DNA of 64,000 bases from Gorsachius magnificus (taxonomy: Eukaryota; Chordata; Aves; Pelecaniformes; Ardeidae). Within the stretch, counting starts at the first letter, position 1. The number at the start of each line of letters is the position of its first letter. The DNA lies in the NCBI GenBank assembly GCA_034008185.1, contig CM067109.1:33078885-33142884 (forward strand). Reading direction: 5' to 3'. The notes below the pieces were generated by a model, which worked only from the letters and a program-made list of their open reading frames with translations, was not told where the DNA came from and ran no database searches. Of the stretch, positions 1-12,076 are shown in pieces. The position numbers and the translations under genes are program-made.

Positions 1-10
1 TCGCCATTAA

Positions 11-1636
11 GACATCTGCTGGAAATACAATACAGCAGAAAGGAAACAGTCCAGAAAGTTCCTGCAGTGTGTGGAAGATAACTTCCTGACACAGCTGGTA
101 AGTGAGCCTACCAGGGGAAGTGCCCTGCTTGACCTCCTGTTCACTAACAGGGAAGGACTGGTGGGAGAGGTGGTGGTCGGAGGTCATCTAGGCCTTAGTG
201 ATCATGAAATGGTAGAGTTTTCGATCTTTGGTGAGGTAAGGAAGGGGGTCAGCAAGACCGCCACCATGGATTTCCGGAGGGCAGACTTTGACCTGCTCAG
301 AACGCTGGTTGGGAGAGTCCCTTGGGAGACAGTCCTGAAGGGAAAAGGGGTCCAGGAAGGCTGGGTTTTTTTCAAGGAAGAAGTCTTAAAGGCACAGGAC
401 CAGGCTGTCCCCATGTGCCGTAAGACGAATCGGCGGGGAAGACGACCGGCCTGGCTGGACAGAGGACTACTAGTGCGACTAAGGGAAAAAAGGAGAGCTT
501 ACCAGCTCTGGAAGAAGGGGCAGGCAACCCAAGGAGAGTACAGGGATCTTGTCAGGTCATGCAGAGAGGAGATTAGAAAGGCAAAAGCCCAACTGGAACT
601 TAACCTGGCCACTGTTGTAAGGGATAATAAGAAAAGTTTTTATAAATATGTTAACAGCAAAAAGAGAGCCAGGGAGAAACTCCATCCACTAGTGGATGCA
701 AGGGGGAACATTGCCACTAAAGACGAGGAAAAGGCTGAGATACTCAACGCCTTCTTTGCCTCGGTCTTTAATGGCCCGACGAGTTATCCCCAGGGTACCC
801 AGCCTCCTGAGCTGGAAGATGGGGACAGAGAGTGGAATGAACCCCCCATAATCCAGGAGGAAGCAGTCTTTGACCTGCTATGCCACCTGGACATCCACAA
901 GTCTATGGGGCCAGATGGGATCCACCCAAGAGTGCTGAAGGAGATGGCAGAGGAGCTTGCCAAGCCACTCTCTATCATTTATCAGCAGTCCTGGAGAACA
1001 GGGGAGGTCCCAGATGGCTGGAGGTTGGCAAATGTGACGCCTCTCTTCAAGAAGGGCCGGAAGGAGGATGCAGGGAACTACAGACCAGTCAGCCTGACCT
1101 CGGTACCGGGGAAAATTATGGAGCGGTTTATCTTGAGTGTGCTCACCAGGCACATGGAGGACAATCAGGGGATCAGGCCCAGTCAGCATGGGTTCACGAA
1201 AGGCAAGTCTTGCCTAACCAACCTGATTTCCTTCTATGACCAGGTGACCCGCCTGGTAGATGAGGGAAAGGCTGTGGATGTTGTCTACCTGGACTTCAGC
1301 AAAGCCTTCGACACAGTCTCTCATAGCATTCTCATAGAGAAGCTGGCAGTTCATGGCCTAGATGGATGTACTCTTTGCTGGGTTAAAAACTGGCTGGATG
1401 GCCGAGCCCAGAGAGTCGTGGTGAATGGAGCTAAATCCAGTTGGCGGCCGGTCACAAGCGGTGTCCCCCAGGGCTCAGTATTAGGGCTGGTCTTGTTTAA
1501 TATCTTTATCAATGACCTGGATGAGGGGATTGAGTGTGCCCTCAGTAAATTTGCAGATGACACCAAACTGGGTGGGAGTGTTGATCTGCTGGAGGGGAGG
1601 AGGGCTCTGCAAAGGGACCTGGACAGGCTGGATTGA
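11..1636 (+). CDS. CR1 ORF2, endonuclease C-terminus plus reverse transcriptase (first segment, ends at in-frame TGA)
   Basis: Encodes the part of the CR1 ORF2 protein that nicks target DNA and copies the element RNA. The frame is open from codon 11; the first possible alternative start, a GTG at 71, is internal to the endonuclease and is not a biological start. Endonuclease motif SDH lies at nt 197-205. Reverse transcriptase motifs in order: [12 protein letters not shown] near 909-944, [10 protein letters not shown] near 1086-1115, [13 protein letters not shown] near 1189-1227, the metal-binding Asp of LDFSKAFD at nt 1292-1294, [10 protein letters not shown] near 1457-1486, and FADD at 1550-1561. 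All the catalytic aspartates are present. The segment ends at TGA 1634-1636, and the same frame then continues for another 238 codons. The endonuclease N-terminus is missing, so the product could not be autonomous even without the stop. Confidence 0.9.
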   Translation, partial: DICWKYNTAERKQSRKFLQCVEDNFLTQLVSEPTRGSALLDLLFTNREGLVGEVVVGGHLGLSDHEMVEFSIFGEVRKGVSKTATMDFRRADFDLLRTLVGRVPWETVLKGKGVQEGWVFFKEEVLKAQDQAVPMCRKTNRRGRRPAWLDRGLLVRLREKRRAYQLWKKGQATQGEYRDLVRSCREEIRKAKAQLELNLATVVRDNKKSFYKYVNSKKRAREKLHPLVDARGNIATKDEEKAEILNAFFASVFNGPTSYPQGTQPPELEDGDREWNEPPIIQEEAVFDLLCHLDIHKSMGPDGIHPRVLKEMAEELAKPLSIIYQQSWRTGEVPDGWRLANVTPLFKKGRKEDAGNYRPVSLTSVPGKIMERFILSVLTRHMEDNQGIRPSQHGFTKGKSCLTNLISFYDQVTRLVDEGKAVDVVYLDFSKAFDTVSHSILIEKLAVHGLDGCTLCWVKNWLDGRAQRVVVNGAKSSWRPVTSGVPQGSVLGLVLFNIFINDLDEGIECALSKFADDTKLGGSVDLLEGRRALQRDLDRLD

Positions 1637-2353
1637 TGGGCCGAGGCCAATTGTATGAGGTTCAACAAGGCCAAGTGCCGGGTCCTGCACTTTGGTCACA
1701 ACAACCCCATGCAGCGCTACAGGCTTGGGGAAGAGTGGCTGGAAAGCTGCCTGGTGGAAAAAGACCTGGGGGTACTGGTTGACAGCCGGCTGAATATGAG
1801 CCAGCAGTGTGCCCAGGTGGCCAAGAAGGCCAATGGCAACCTGGCCTGTATCAGGAATAGTGTGACCAGCAGGAGTAGGGAAGTGATCGTGCCCCTGTAC
1901 TCGGTGCTGGTGAGGCCGCACCTCGAATACTGTGTTCAGTTTTGGGCCCCTCACTACAAGAAAGATGTTGCCTTGCTGGAACAGGTCCAGAGGAGAGCAA
2001 CCAAGCTGGTGAGGGGTCTGGAACACAAGTCATACGAGGAGCGGCTGAGGGAACTGGGGTTGTTTAGTCTGGAGAAGAGGAGGCTGAGGGGAGACCTGAT
2101 CGCCCTCTACAGCTACCTAAAAGGAGGCTGTAGCGAGGTGGGGGTCGGCCTCTTCTCCCTGGTAACAGATGATAGGACGAGTGGAAATGGCTTGAAGCTG
2201 CGCCAGGGCAGGTTTAGGCTAGACATTAGGAAAAAATTCTTCACCGAGAGGGTTGTCAGGCTCTGGAATGGGCTGCTCAGGGAGGTGGTGGAGTCCTCAT
2301 CCCTGGAGGTATTTAAAAGAAGGATAGATGAGGTGCTTAGGGACATGGTTTAG
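1637..2353 (+). pseudogene. CR1 ORF2 C-terminal segment after the in-frame TGA
   Basis: Continues the 11-1636 frame with no shift. It starts with WAEAN and reads through [41 protein letters not shown] and [13 protein letters not shown] to the usual CR1 C-terminal block ([19 protein letters not shown]), with TAG at 2351-2353. These blocks belong to the region after the polymerase active site. The 232 residues from M at 1655 are identical to the matching segment of copy B (29031-29729), which is strong evidence of recent common origin. Without suppression of the TGA this segment would not be translated as part of ORF2. Confidence 0.88.
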
Positions 2354-2436
2354 TGGTGGGATGGCAGTGCTAGGTTAACGGTTGGACTCGATGATCTTAA
2401 AGGCCTTTTCCAACCGAGGTGATTCTATGATTCTAC

Positions 2437-2750
2437 AGGAAAGATGGGGAAAATCTTTTTAGTAGGGCCAGCTGTGACAGGACAAGGGGTAATGGTTTTA
2501 AACTAAACCAGGGTAGGTTTAGACTAGATATAAGGAAGACGTTCTTTACAATGAGGGTGGTGAAACACTGGAAGGGGTTGCCCAGAGAGGTATTGGAGGC
2601 CCGATCCCTGGAAACATTCAAGGCGAGGTTGGATGGGGCTCTGAGCAACCTGACCTACTTAGCAGTGTCCCTGCTCACTGCAGGTGGGTTGGACTAGATG
2701 ACCTCTAGGGGTCCCTTCCAACCCAAAACATTCTATGATTCTATGATTCA
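2437..2750 (+). mobile_element. Older CR1 3' end fragment of a different subfamily
   Basis: Encodes the last part of CR1 ORF2 ([20 protein letters not shown], then [12 protein letters not shown] and [15 protein letters not shown]), a different 3' UTR (GGTTGGACTAGATGACCTC) and the tail ATTCTATGATTCTATGATTC. The wording and UTR differ from copy A and match the type seen at 60930-61228. It begins immediately after copy A's tail, so copy A probably inserted into this element, whose upstream part would then lie left of the window. Confidence 0.85.
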
Positions 2751-5700
2751 GCATCCTTGAAAGGCAAAATGACAATAAGAGGAGTCCTTTTTGAACTAAG
2801 CGGTAGACTGGAAGTGTATGCTACAAGTTCTTTCAAAAAGGAGTCCAAGAAGATGCCAAGGAGAAGGTGGGCCAAAAATAATGGTAAATCAATCAGTAGA
2901 AAGGACCTGCAAGATATTCAGTGCTGCTGAATGATGATGAAATGTTGTTCCAAAATATATTTAATCTGTAGGCTAGGTAGTTATTGAGAATTTCTATATC
3001 AAATGAGTATTTTAAGTTGGCTAGTTTTTCCTCACACCATTTAGTAAGTCCTGAAAATAAAATAATAAAAAATTATGCACTTTTTCTTCCCTTCTATTCT
3101 CATTGTTCTAGAGGGTTTGAAATGTCTGACAGAACAATAAACAGAACTAAAACTGTCCCTCCTTACCTATACACAAACATAACTTTCAGCTTCAGCTTTG
3201 CTGCTGCAGCTGCCAGAATTTCAGGGCGTTGAGTTCTGCATATGGGTGAGAGACATCAAAGGAAGTATATGACATAGCTGTAATAGGACATCAACAAAAC
3301 AATGACACCAAGTATTCACAAAATAATCTTTAGGGTTGCTTCAGTTTGACAGTGGGTCTTCTAATCCCAATGCACCTGTCTCTAAATCAAACTTTCAGAA
3401 GACCCCATAATATGGCATGGTGTTGCACTCATTCTGAAATATATCTTGGCTGTACCATTCTCATACTGAAATGAAAGACAGGTGAAATTTATGAAATTTG
3501 TACCAGGAGATGCTATAAAATTAACAGTAAATGAAAATAAATTAACATTTAAAACATTTCCAGCACAAAGTAAAACAATTTTCCATCATTCCTGGTTTTC
3601 TCTTAGTTAGTATTAGCCATGTCACTGTCTTAGATCTAAGGTACTTATAACTAATGAAAACACTGTGCTCTAATTTTCAGCTGCACTGACATGTACTGAT
3701 TTTACAGATTTTTACATAGTCTGACAAAGTTCACTTCTTCCACACTGCTTCACTTATGCATAAATCATTTCATTTTAGAGCCATTAACAAAGAGTCACAA
3801 AAGGTCCATTTTTATTAAGTACATGAACTCAAATTCAGTTTCATGAAAAGTAATGGAGTGAGAGAATCTTCATCTTTGCTAATTGGATTAAGTCAATTCA
3901 GTCTTCCTTTTAAGCCATGGTACTCATTATTAGAAATGTTTTAGAATGGTACAATTTTGCTAGTGCAATGTAGAGAAGTCGGAGGGTTGTTTTAGCACTG
4001 AGACTGAATTGTGATTACCACAATTCAGAAATTAAAAATATTAATAATCTAATGAAAATTTTCCTTTAATCTGGAGAAAGAGTAGTTTGTTCACTTACAA
4101 AACGTGGATTAAAAGCTAACTAAGCCTGGTACAAAACTTGTAAAAATATCTCTTACTGATTTCAGTAGGGTTTAGATAAGATTTCATGATCTTAATAAGA
4201 TATGTTTTCAGTGGTTCTGTATCAAATATTAAATGTTTTCATCACAAAATCCCATCTGCAGATAGCATTTGTCTGGAAATCCTGGACAGCACCTTGAAAC
4301 TGGATTAAAAGAATAGCAAACTGTCCAGCCTTACAGTGTGCTGGGTCAGTACTTGAGAAAGTCTTATAAGGACTACTTTATTTAAATGTTAACTTGATTC
4401 CATATGGCTTCATTTTTATGGAGCCCAAATTCACATGCACAGTTTTCTGGGGGAAAATAAAGGCACTGGTTCTCCTAGTAAAGTGATAGAAGCTAGAAAA
4501 TGAGCAGTGGAATGAACATGTTTCACTAAGTTCAATGACTGCAATTGCATAGGACTGTGTTTCATATGCTATAAGTCACAAGCCAGTTCAGACACCTTGT
4601 CACAGACAGAAAATATTTTTTTTATACATTTTAATGGATCTCCACCTGCATATGTGATGACAGCTTTTCGTTTGTACAGGTGTGCTAAATGCAAAGTAAG
4701 AACAAATAAAGAAACAGGCAAAAACTAAAAACAACCCCATCCCTTTGAAAATAAGCAAAATAATTGTTCTACTTTGCTACTTTTCAATTTGAGTTTTTCT
4801 GAAACTGAAATATAATGTCTCAAATTGGAGATAATTATTTTCTTTCCCTGTGCCAGCTGAAGCTTTTAAATTGAGAGGTGGAACAATTAGGAAAGCAAGG
4901 GTCCAGAGCAATGCTTAAAGCTAAGGACCTAAGCAACTACAAATTAATCTTCAGCTGTGGTCTCCCTCCTCTCAGTGATGTGAAATCTCAGAGTTAACTT
5001 CTCAAGCATGACCTGGAAGACCTGGGTTTGCTTCATTTTATTTGAGACATTTTGAAGCTTTATCTATGAGACTGTTGTAGCCTGAGACTAACAGCAACTA
5101 AGGATCAGAGTGCCTTCGCTGAAGACTAACTGCAATAAAAAGGGAAACTTATCATTTGGGATAAAAAGAGAAGAAACGTAAGGTAGGTCTGTGTCCCTGT
5201 ACCATGATTTCTTCTTCTTTCCTTTAAAATAATGGACATCTTAGTTATTTGAGTAAAAAACATCAGAAAAGCCAAGTTCCTCTACTTCTAGTATCTCTGG
5301 TTTTGATTATCTTACTATATTTTGTCTGTACAGAGACTCATTATGGTTCTAGTTAAGTTGTGTTAAGGATGTCATGTTACAGCCACATATAACAATCTAT
5401 ACAGGCCACATGTGAAATGACTTTAAGGACAGGTATGTACAAGTGTTTGAGTTCTGCATACATACAATACGGAGATATTTTGGAGCTCCATTGGTTAGCG
5501 TACTAAAACAGTACCATTTTTTCCAAGTAATACTCTTCTCTTTACTTTGCATTTCTGCAGAATTGACCTAACACTATGTATCCTACAGTAGTTTTTTCAA
5601 TGCATTCGCATTTCTATTGATTGAGACCTGTATATAGAAATTGACAGGCAGAATCTCCCATAATCTGGGTGGACATATTAAAAATGTATGTCTATCCATC

Positions 5701-8276
5701 ATTTTACTGAAGCAAAGCCTGATCAGGGTTGAACCTTTGAATAGAAAATGACAGGTTTAATTCAGTTACACTACTTAAAAACAACGTTCCTAAAGGAAAT
5801 GCTATTTTTTGTTATTTTAAAAGAATGCACATTTTTGTCTAGTCACTACCATAAATGAATTTTCTATACAATATAAGTCGTTATTGTATTTTTTAAAAAT
5901 TTCTTTCCCCCCACACCGCAGTGAATGTAATAACCATACTTGGCTATTACATCTCTTTAAATGTCACTGTAACAAGTGCCTATAAAACATTTAATTTTAA
6001 GCAATATTATTTTTTAAATACTGCCATACAGTAAGTTACATTTTTATTATATTTTTCAAAATGTCATAATTTGTAAACCTGTGAGGAAACTTCAGTGAAC
6101 TGACTTTCAGTGTTTGTAAATCAGGCAGTCCTGTGACTAATCTTATGGTTTCATTAATACACATAAGGGTAGTCATAAAGAAAAAAATACTAAAACCTTA
6201 TTTCTTTAGGCTAAATAATCCCTAGGGACGCAATAGAGTCATAACTCTCTGAAGTCTTACATTTTAACGCTAAAAAGAGTAGAAAAATACTATTCTGTAT
6301 TAGTTTTAATTTTTTTTATGGAGGAAGGGAACAGAATGACTTTTTGTTTGTGCTCCTTACTGCGAGCCTTTTTTTCTGTGATGGTTGGGCCTGGAATTGG
6401 GATGACAGTCATCACGTGTAATACCTTAAGAATGCTCTTACACCTCAAAAGCCAAACAGATTTTAAACAGCAGTCACATTGTGCAATACATGCTGAAGAA
6501 TTCTGGATCTTTTTTTTCTGAGGGGAGAAGTATAATCCTGAAGACTGCAAAACGCCATGCAAAATGATGTGTCTTTTCCAATAAATGTGCTTCATTAAGC
6601 TGTTGAATTTTAAAACCAAAAATGCTCATTCTTTGATTGGTCTATGCATGTTGGACTCTACTTCCCTTCCCCCTTCCTGTTCTGATTGCTTGTCGGACAG
6701 GGAAAATAAAAACCATACAATTTTTATGAAATCAGAAAACTGTTTTTTCTCAGAGTATAGACTCAGACATGTCTTTTTCCTTCTGTAGCGAATCAGACTA
6801 TCAGTAACACTAATATGTTCACCCAGCTAAAACCAGACTCCTTCTCTCCAAGCTATTTTTGAACATCAGTGTCCAAATAACTTTCTGGTTTGTAATTCTC
6901 AGAACCAATCTTTAGCATACATTTCTGGACTTTTACTCTCATATTTAAGATTACTAGCTAAAGTTTCCTGTTTAAGGTTTCAGTTAAATTACTTTCTGCA
7001 TTGTTAGGAATTTTAGGAGTGTTAAGTGTTAGTATGAAGAATTCTTGAAAGGTAATGCTTAATATTAGTAGTATTATAACTTTTACAACACTCTGTAGAG
7101 CTCAGGTAGGCATTCCTTCACACAGATAGATTTGTTATGTGGTCAAAAGTGGTTTTGTGTTTCAGGCAGTTTCATATTTTGTAGAATACTCAATTTCAAA
7201 AGGAATTAATCAAATTACTTGTGGAACTGATACATCTCTTCCTCTCTTTCATATTCTAACACTGATGCTACATCCTCTCAGACCTTCTTTGGAACATGTA
7301 ATTTTTTTGTCTCTCTTATTTTTGCATGTGTCTCCTTTGCCATTTCCTTGCTATTAAATTACTGTTTCAATCTGATCATCAGTTACAGTGTTCTGAGAGG
7401 GCTAAAAAAAAATCCTAAGTCCAAGATATCAGATTCTTCTTTGCTAGTCTTACTTGAGACAAATTGATTAGACAATTTATGTCTTCTTTGTTGCAGAGGA
7501 TCCTGAAATTCCATTGTAGAATTAGCTTCTAAGAAAACTAAATTTTTTACCTAAGACGCAATTTTTATGTTTATGTCTTAAACTTTTCTAACTTGAGTGA
7601 TTAAACAAAAGAGTCTAAATAAAGTTTAAACTTTTAAAACTTTTGCATTAATCTCTCTCTCAATTTATCTTATTCTGGTAAGGAAAATGGTAACTAGTTA
7701 TAATAAGCATAGTAAAGAAAAGAACTAAAAATTTTAGCCAGTCTTTTCTTACTGGGAAAACAAAACACGAAAGGAGGACTGAAGAGATCTTATGAATATC
7801 CAACACTTCCTTATATCAGGGCATCTATTAACTTATATCTTACCACTGCTTCTTAGAAAAAAGGACTGAGGAATTTATCCATTTAACATGAAAAATTTTT
7901 AGAGATGAAAAATACATATTAGTTTGGGTGGACATAAAATAACGAGTGATGCAGAAAAATGCTCGTTGCATGCTACAGTCTGCTAAGTTCTTGGTTCACA
8001 ATAATAGTTTTTAACTAACCTCAGAAACAAATTACATTTAAGGGCATTAATTGACCCAAGAAAGAGTGAAAGTGAAGATGAAGGCAAGAGAATGAGACTG
8101 AACTCCACAGAGACAGAAAAATCACCCATACTTGGCCGCATTTTTTAAAGACAAATTTTTGCTCTAATAATGTTGTTGTAGTATTTACACTTCTTTATAA
8201 TACAAACATGTCTTTCTGAATAGCAAATATAATCACATCATGTTTTTATCAAGAAAAAGATCAATGGTTCACTTCT
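2751..8276. other. AT-rich unique sequence, no gene recognised
   Basis: About 5.5 kb without a CR1, LTR or convincing coding frame. The longest open frames (for example 6290-6619 minus, 2984-3232 plus) are low-complexity or Phe/Leu/Ser-rich translations of AT-rich DNA with no recognisable motif. No tRNA-like or rRNA-like segment was noticed. Confidence 0.6.
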
Positions 8277-8882
8277 TGTCCTGGTTTCGGCTGGGATAGA
8301 GTTAATTTTCTTCATAGTAGCTAGCATAGTGCTGTGTTTTGGATTTAGTACTACAAGAATGTTGATAACACACTGATGTTTTGAGTTGTTGCCAAGTAGT
8401 GCTCAGACTGCTCAAGGACTTTTTGAGCTTCTCCTGCTCGGCCAGGTGCATAACAAGCTGGGAGGGAGCACAGCTAGGACAGCTGACCCAAACTGATCAA
8501 AGAGCTATTCCATACCATATAACGTCATGCTTGGGGGTGTGTGTGTGTGTGTGTGTTAGTCTGTCAGTTGTGGGGAGAGTGATCGCTGCTCAGGGACTGA
8601 TTACAGCTTGGGGAGTGATCACGGCTCAGGACAGGCTGGGCATTGGTCAGCGGTTGGTGAGCAATTGCATTGTGCATCATTCGTTTTGTATATTCTGTAT
8701 ATTCTCTTATCATTCTCAATATTACTATTCTTATTATTTTCTCTTATTAAACTGTCTCTATCTCAGCCCATGGCTCTAACCTTTTTTTTTCTTCCTGATT
8801 CTCTCCCCCATCCCACTGAAGGAGGGGGGAGTGAGCGAGCGGCTGCGTGGTGCTTAGTTGCCAGCCAGGTTAAACCATGACA
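8277..8882 (+). mobile_element. Solo LTR 1 of an avian endogenous retrovirus (middle type A)
   Basis: Starts TGTCCTGGTTTC and ends TTAAACCATGACA, the terminal TG...CA of a retroviral LTR. It is flanked by CTTCT (8272-8276) and ATTCT (8883-8887), a 5-bp target duplication with one mismatch. Near the 3' end are the polyadenylation-like ATTAAA at 8746-8751, a pyrimidine-rich stretch and the purine-rich GGAGGGGGGAGTGAGCGAGCGG-like block. No gag, pol or env coding sequence adjoins it, so it is a solo LTR left by LTR-LTR recombination. The middle (about 8535-8700) contains a GT microsatellite and GATCGCTGCTCAGG and GAGCAATTGCATTGTGCATC blocks shared with LTR 3 but not with LTRs 2 and 4. I do not assign a Repbase name. 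Confidence 0.9.
8537..8556 (+). repeat. (GT)10 microsatellite inside LTR 1
   Basis: Ten uninterrupted GT units after a short G run, in the middle of the LTR. LTR 3 lacks it at the matching place, so it expanded after insertion or in a sublineage. Confidence 0.95.
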
Positions 8883-9782
8883 ATTCTTTAAATTCTTTCT
8901 GCCGTTTAAAGGAAGAAGGGGTTTTGACATTGAATCAAGCCAGGTCCACACTGTTAATCCATAACAGCATTTGATACAAAATTATATATTTTCTGATGGT
9001 ATACTATAACTGTTCAACATGCTCTTCTATGATACTTGGTATATTCTTAATTTACAAATTTGAGCTATGCTTTCTCCCTTTCCATTTAATCTCATCTCTA
9101 TATAGGAATTTAAATATGAAATCTGAATTAAGGTGAAAAAAGTATATTTTGTCTCTTTTTACAATAATTAAGTTTCTTTCTGTTCTTCTCAGTATCAGAC
9201 TGCATAGTACAGTATTTCTCTTTTCTTTTAGCCTATTATCTGTTGCCCTCAGACTGTTGTGTTTAATGACCTTTCTTTTAGTCTCCTCATTTTGGTTCTC
9301 TACACTCTGGCAAATTATTTATATTTTGATTACATACTAGGTGTTGCAACACAGATTCTTTCTCTTTTTCTTTCTGAATAGGTACAGATTTTTTAGGACC
9401 TTTTCTGGAACTGTCTAAAATCTTTGATAGATCTCTGTGGTCATGGTAATTAATATTTTATTCATCACCTGTGAGTCAGTTAAGAATACAGACATTCTTA
9501 CCTTGAGGGCTATTTCTTCTGAAAAGGTGCAGAGAAAGATGATATTTTTAAAAAGTTGAGATTGCTTTTCCAGATAAGCAGGATTTCTCTTTTCTAATTA
9601 ATTAGGGTTATTTATTTTTGAACTCTAGATAGTGGGTATCTTAAAACTTTCTATGAAAAGTCAACAACTTGAAACTTTGTAAGGTTTTAGTCAATAGTTT
9701 TTTCACAACCCATCCATTTCTTTATTCTGTGTTTTTCCACATTAAACATTAAACTACAGCAGTATTTTGGAATAAAAGGTTT
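8883..9782. other. Unique AT-rich spacer
   Basis: Nothing recognised between LTR 1 and the CR1 fragment. The small open frame at 9149-9340 is Leu/Phe/Ser-rich and has no motif. Confidence 0.55.
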
Positions 9783-10066
9783 TAGAATAGAATAAAGAAG
9801 TTCAGCTGGGAGGGACCTATAACGATCATCCAGTCCAACTGCCTGACTACTTCAGGCATATTATTAAAAGCATTGTCCAAATATCTCTTAAATGCTGACA
9901 AGCATGGGGCATTGAACACCTCTCTAGAAAGCCTGTTCCAATGTTTTACCACCCTCTCTGTAAATAAATACTTCCTAATGTCATGTCTAAACCTCACCTG
10001 ACACAGCTTTGAACCATCCCCATGCATCCTACCACTGGATACCAGGGTGAAGAGACCACCACCTCA
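9783..10066 (-). mobile_element. CR1 3' end fragment, 5'-truncated
   Basis: On the minus strand it reads the CR1 ORF2 C-terminus ([49 protein letters not shown]), then a 3' UTR with CAGTTGGACTGGATGATCG, and ends in a TTCTATTCTA-type tail at the low-coordinate end. The 3' UTR and tail are of the same type as those of the 51.9-kb and 61.4-kb elements. Only about 280 bp remains, the usual result of 5' truncation during CR1 insertion. Confidence 0.88.
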
Positions 10067-10690
10067 AGTGGACTTTAATATGCTGACACATAATGATGAC
10101 TCCTCTTTCTGTATGTTTTGGGTTTTCCAGTAGTACACATTTAGCTATAGTGCAGTGCCATCATGGTTTCCTTTTTCTTATATACATATGGGGGTTTTTT
10201 GATGGGTCTTTTAGAGATGATTGATAAGTATAAGAAGATGAAACAGGGATAAATATTCATTTACAAAATGATTAATAAAATAAAAGTGACAAAACTGTAC
10301 CAGGTAAGAAAATAATTATTTTAATATGATTTGGAATTGCTGTGGCTGATTGCTCTAGCAACTCTTTCCTTCTTTTGTGACTGAATACTTGTGGCCATTT
10401 ATAAAAAAATGTGTCACAATAGCTGGCATGTCTATCTATTTCCTAGGAAGGATTTGTTGCCTTGACTTTAGACTTTTTCTCTGGCTTCAGCATTAAGAAT
10501 AAAGTGCACTAAAATATGCACTAACTATAGGAAAAACCTAGAAAATTGAGTTGCTAAAAACCCAAAACAGATTATTATTTTTTTTAATCAAAGACTACAT
10601 TATTTATGCATATTTTATATATGCACATATATTATATTGTATATCTATACACATATATTCATGTAATACATATAATACAAATAAAATGAG
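10067..10690. other. Spacer ending in an AT-rich TATATA tract
   Basis: No gene. About 10600-10685 is nearly pure A/T with alternating TATAT and CACATATA runs and lies directly upstream of the next CR1. Confidence 0.55.
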
Positions 10691-12076
10691 GTGGATCAGG
10701 TTAGGGATCTTTTAAGTAAGCTGGACACCCACAAATCCATGGGTCCTGATGGAATGCACCCGTAAGTGCTGAAGGAACTGGCAGATATCATTGCTGAGCC
10801 ACTTTCCATCATCTATGAAAGGTCCTGGAGGACAGGAGAGGTGCCTAAGGACTGGAGGATAGCCAATGTCACTCCAGTCTTCAAAAAAGGCAAGAAGGAG
10901 GACCCAGGGAACTCAGGCCGATTAGTCTCACCTCCATCCCTGGAAAGGTGATGGAACAACTCATTCTGGGTGTCCTCTCCAAGCAAGTAGAGGAAAAGAA
11001 GATCATCAGGAGTACCCAGCATAGATTCACCAAGGGGAAATCATGCCTGACCAATCTGAGAGCCTTCTATGATGGCATGACCATCTGGGTAGATGAGAGG
11101 AGAGCGGTGGATGTTGTCTACCTTGACTTCAGCAAGGCTTTTGATACTGTCTCTCATAACATCCTCATAGGGAAGCTCAAGAAGTGTGGGTTGGATGAGT
11201 GGAGAGTGAGGTGGATTGGAAACTGACAGGGGTCAGAGGGTTCTATTCAGCAGGGCAGACTCTAGTTCGAGGCCGGTAGCTAGTGGAGTTCCCCAGGACT
11301 CAGTACTCGGCCCAGTCTTGTTCAATTTATTCATCAACTACCTGGATGAAGGGACAGAGTGTACCATCAGCAAGTTCACTGAAGACACAAAACTGGGAGG
11401 AGTGGCTGATACGCCAGAAGGCTGTGCTGCCGTTCAGCAGGACCTGGACAGGCTGGAGAGTTGGGCAGAGAGGAACATGATGAAGTTCAACAAGGGCAAG
11501 TGTCTAGTGCTGCACCTGGGGAGGTTGAACCCCATGCACCAGTACAGGCTGGGGGCTGACCTGCTGGAAAGCAGCTCTGCTGAGAGGGACCTGGGAGTCC
11601 TGGTGGACGACAAGCTGACCATGAGCCAGCAGTGTGCCCTTGTTGCCAAGAAGGCCAATGGTATCCTGGGGTGCATTAAGAGGAGTGTGGCCAGCAGGTC
11701 GAGGGAGGTTATCCTCCCCCTCTACTCTGCCCTGGTAAGACCCCACCTGGAGTCCTGTGTCCAGTTCTGGGCTCCCCAGTTCAAGAAAGATGAGGAACTC
11801 CTAGAGAGAGTTCAGAGGAGAGCAACAAGGATGATAAAGGGACTGGACTATCTCCCCATGAGAAAAGGCTGAGAGAGTTGGGCTTGTTTAGCCTGAAGAA
11901 GAGAAGACTGAGAGGGGACCTCATCAACACATACAAATATCTTAAGGGTGGATGTCATGAGGACAGAGCCAGACTCTTCATAGTGGTGCCCAGAGACAGG
12001 ACAAGGGGCAATGGGTACAAACTGAAACATAAGAGGTTTCAGTTGAATATGTGGAAGAACTTTATTTTGAGGGTGA
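10691..12076 (+). mobile_element. CR1 LINE fragment, truncated at both ends
   Basis: Decayed CR1 reverse transcriptase. Recognisable blocks are MGPDGMHP near 10740, [20 protein letters not shown] near 10824-10880, [13 protein letters not shown] near 11022, [15 protein letters not shown] near 11113-11157, [15 protein letters not shown] near 11283, and [17 protein letters not shown] near 11620. The polymerase motif FADD has become FTED (11375-11386). Breaks include an in-frame TAA just before 10766, a one-base loss near 10911 that shifts the frame, and a further shift near 11850. It stops inside the C-terminal region, after the equivalent of MRKNF, with no 3' UTR or ATTCTATG tail. Since CR1 insertion starts from the 3' end, the tail was probably removed by a later deletion. 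Confidence 0.92.
11216..11872 (+). pseudogene. CR1 ORF2 remnant, reverse transcriptase palm to C-terminal region
   Basis: The longest surviving open segment (218 codons) of the 10691-12076 element. It runs from SGVPQ through the altered active site FTED to [20 protein letters not shown]. The alanine and first aspartate of the metal-binding box are replaced, so it would be inactive. It is not functional as a gene. Confidence 0.85.

Larger units (their letters stand above)
1..2436 (+). mobile_element. CR1 LINE retrotransposon, young copy A (5' end outside or at window edge)
   Basis: Non-LTR retrotransposon of the CR1 clade. Reading frame 2 carries the C-terminal part of the endonuclease (DICWK near 11-25, SDH at 197-205), then the whole reverse transcriptase and the C-terminal region, to a stop at 2351-2353. 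About 80 bp of 3' UTR follows and ends in GATTCTATGATTCTA, the short direct repeat expected at a CR1 3' end. The frame is open except for one TGA at 1634-1636. It is almost identical to the inverted copy at 28944-31016, so it inserted recently or both came from one recent source. It butts directly against an older CR1 tail at 2437. The 5' limit cannot be seen: a TAA at 8-10 stands where CR1 normally reads through toward the rest of the endonuclease, so either a frameshift or the true truncation point lies at the window edge. Confidence 0.95.

Noticed and set aside
71..73. GTG as a start codon for the CR1 reading frame
   Set aside because: The frame is open upstream to position 11 and the residue is internal to the endonuclease; it is simply a Val codon.
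1481..2026. 181-codon minus-strand open frame opposite copy A, and its twin at 29358-29903 (+)
   Set aside because: Antisense shadow of CR1 ORF2. The same frame occurs in both copies because their sequences are the same, not because of independent conservation.
8608..8880. 90- and 132-codon open frames inside LTR 1
   Set aside because: They lie in non-coding LTR sequence, including the GT microsatellite; the other LTR copies do not keep the frame.
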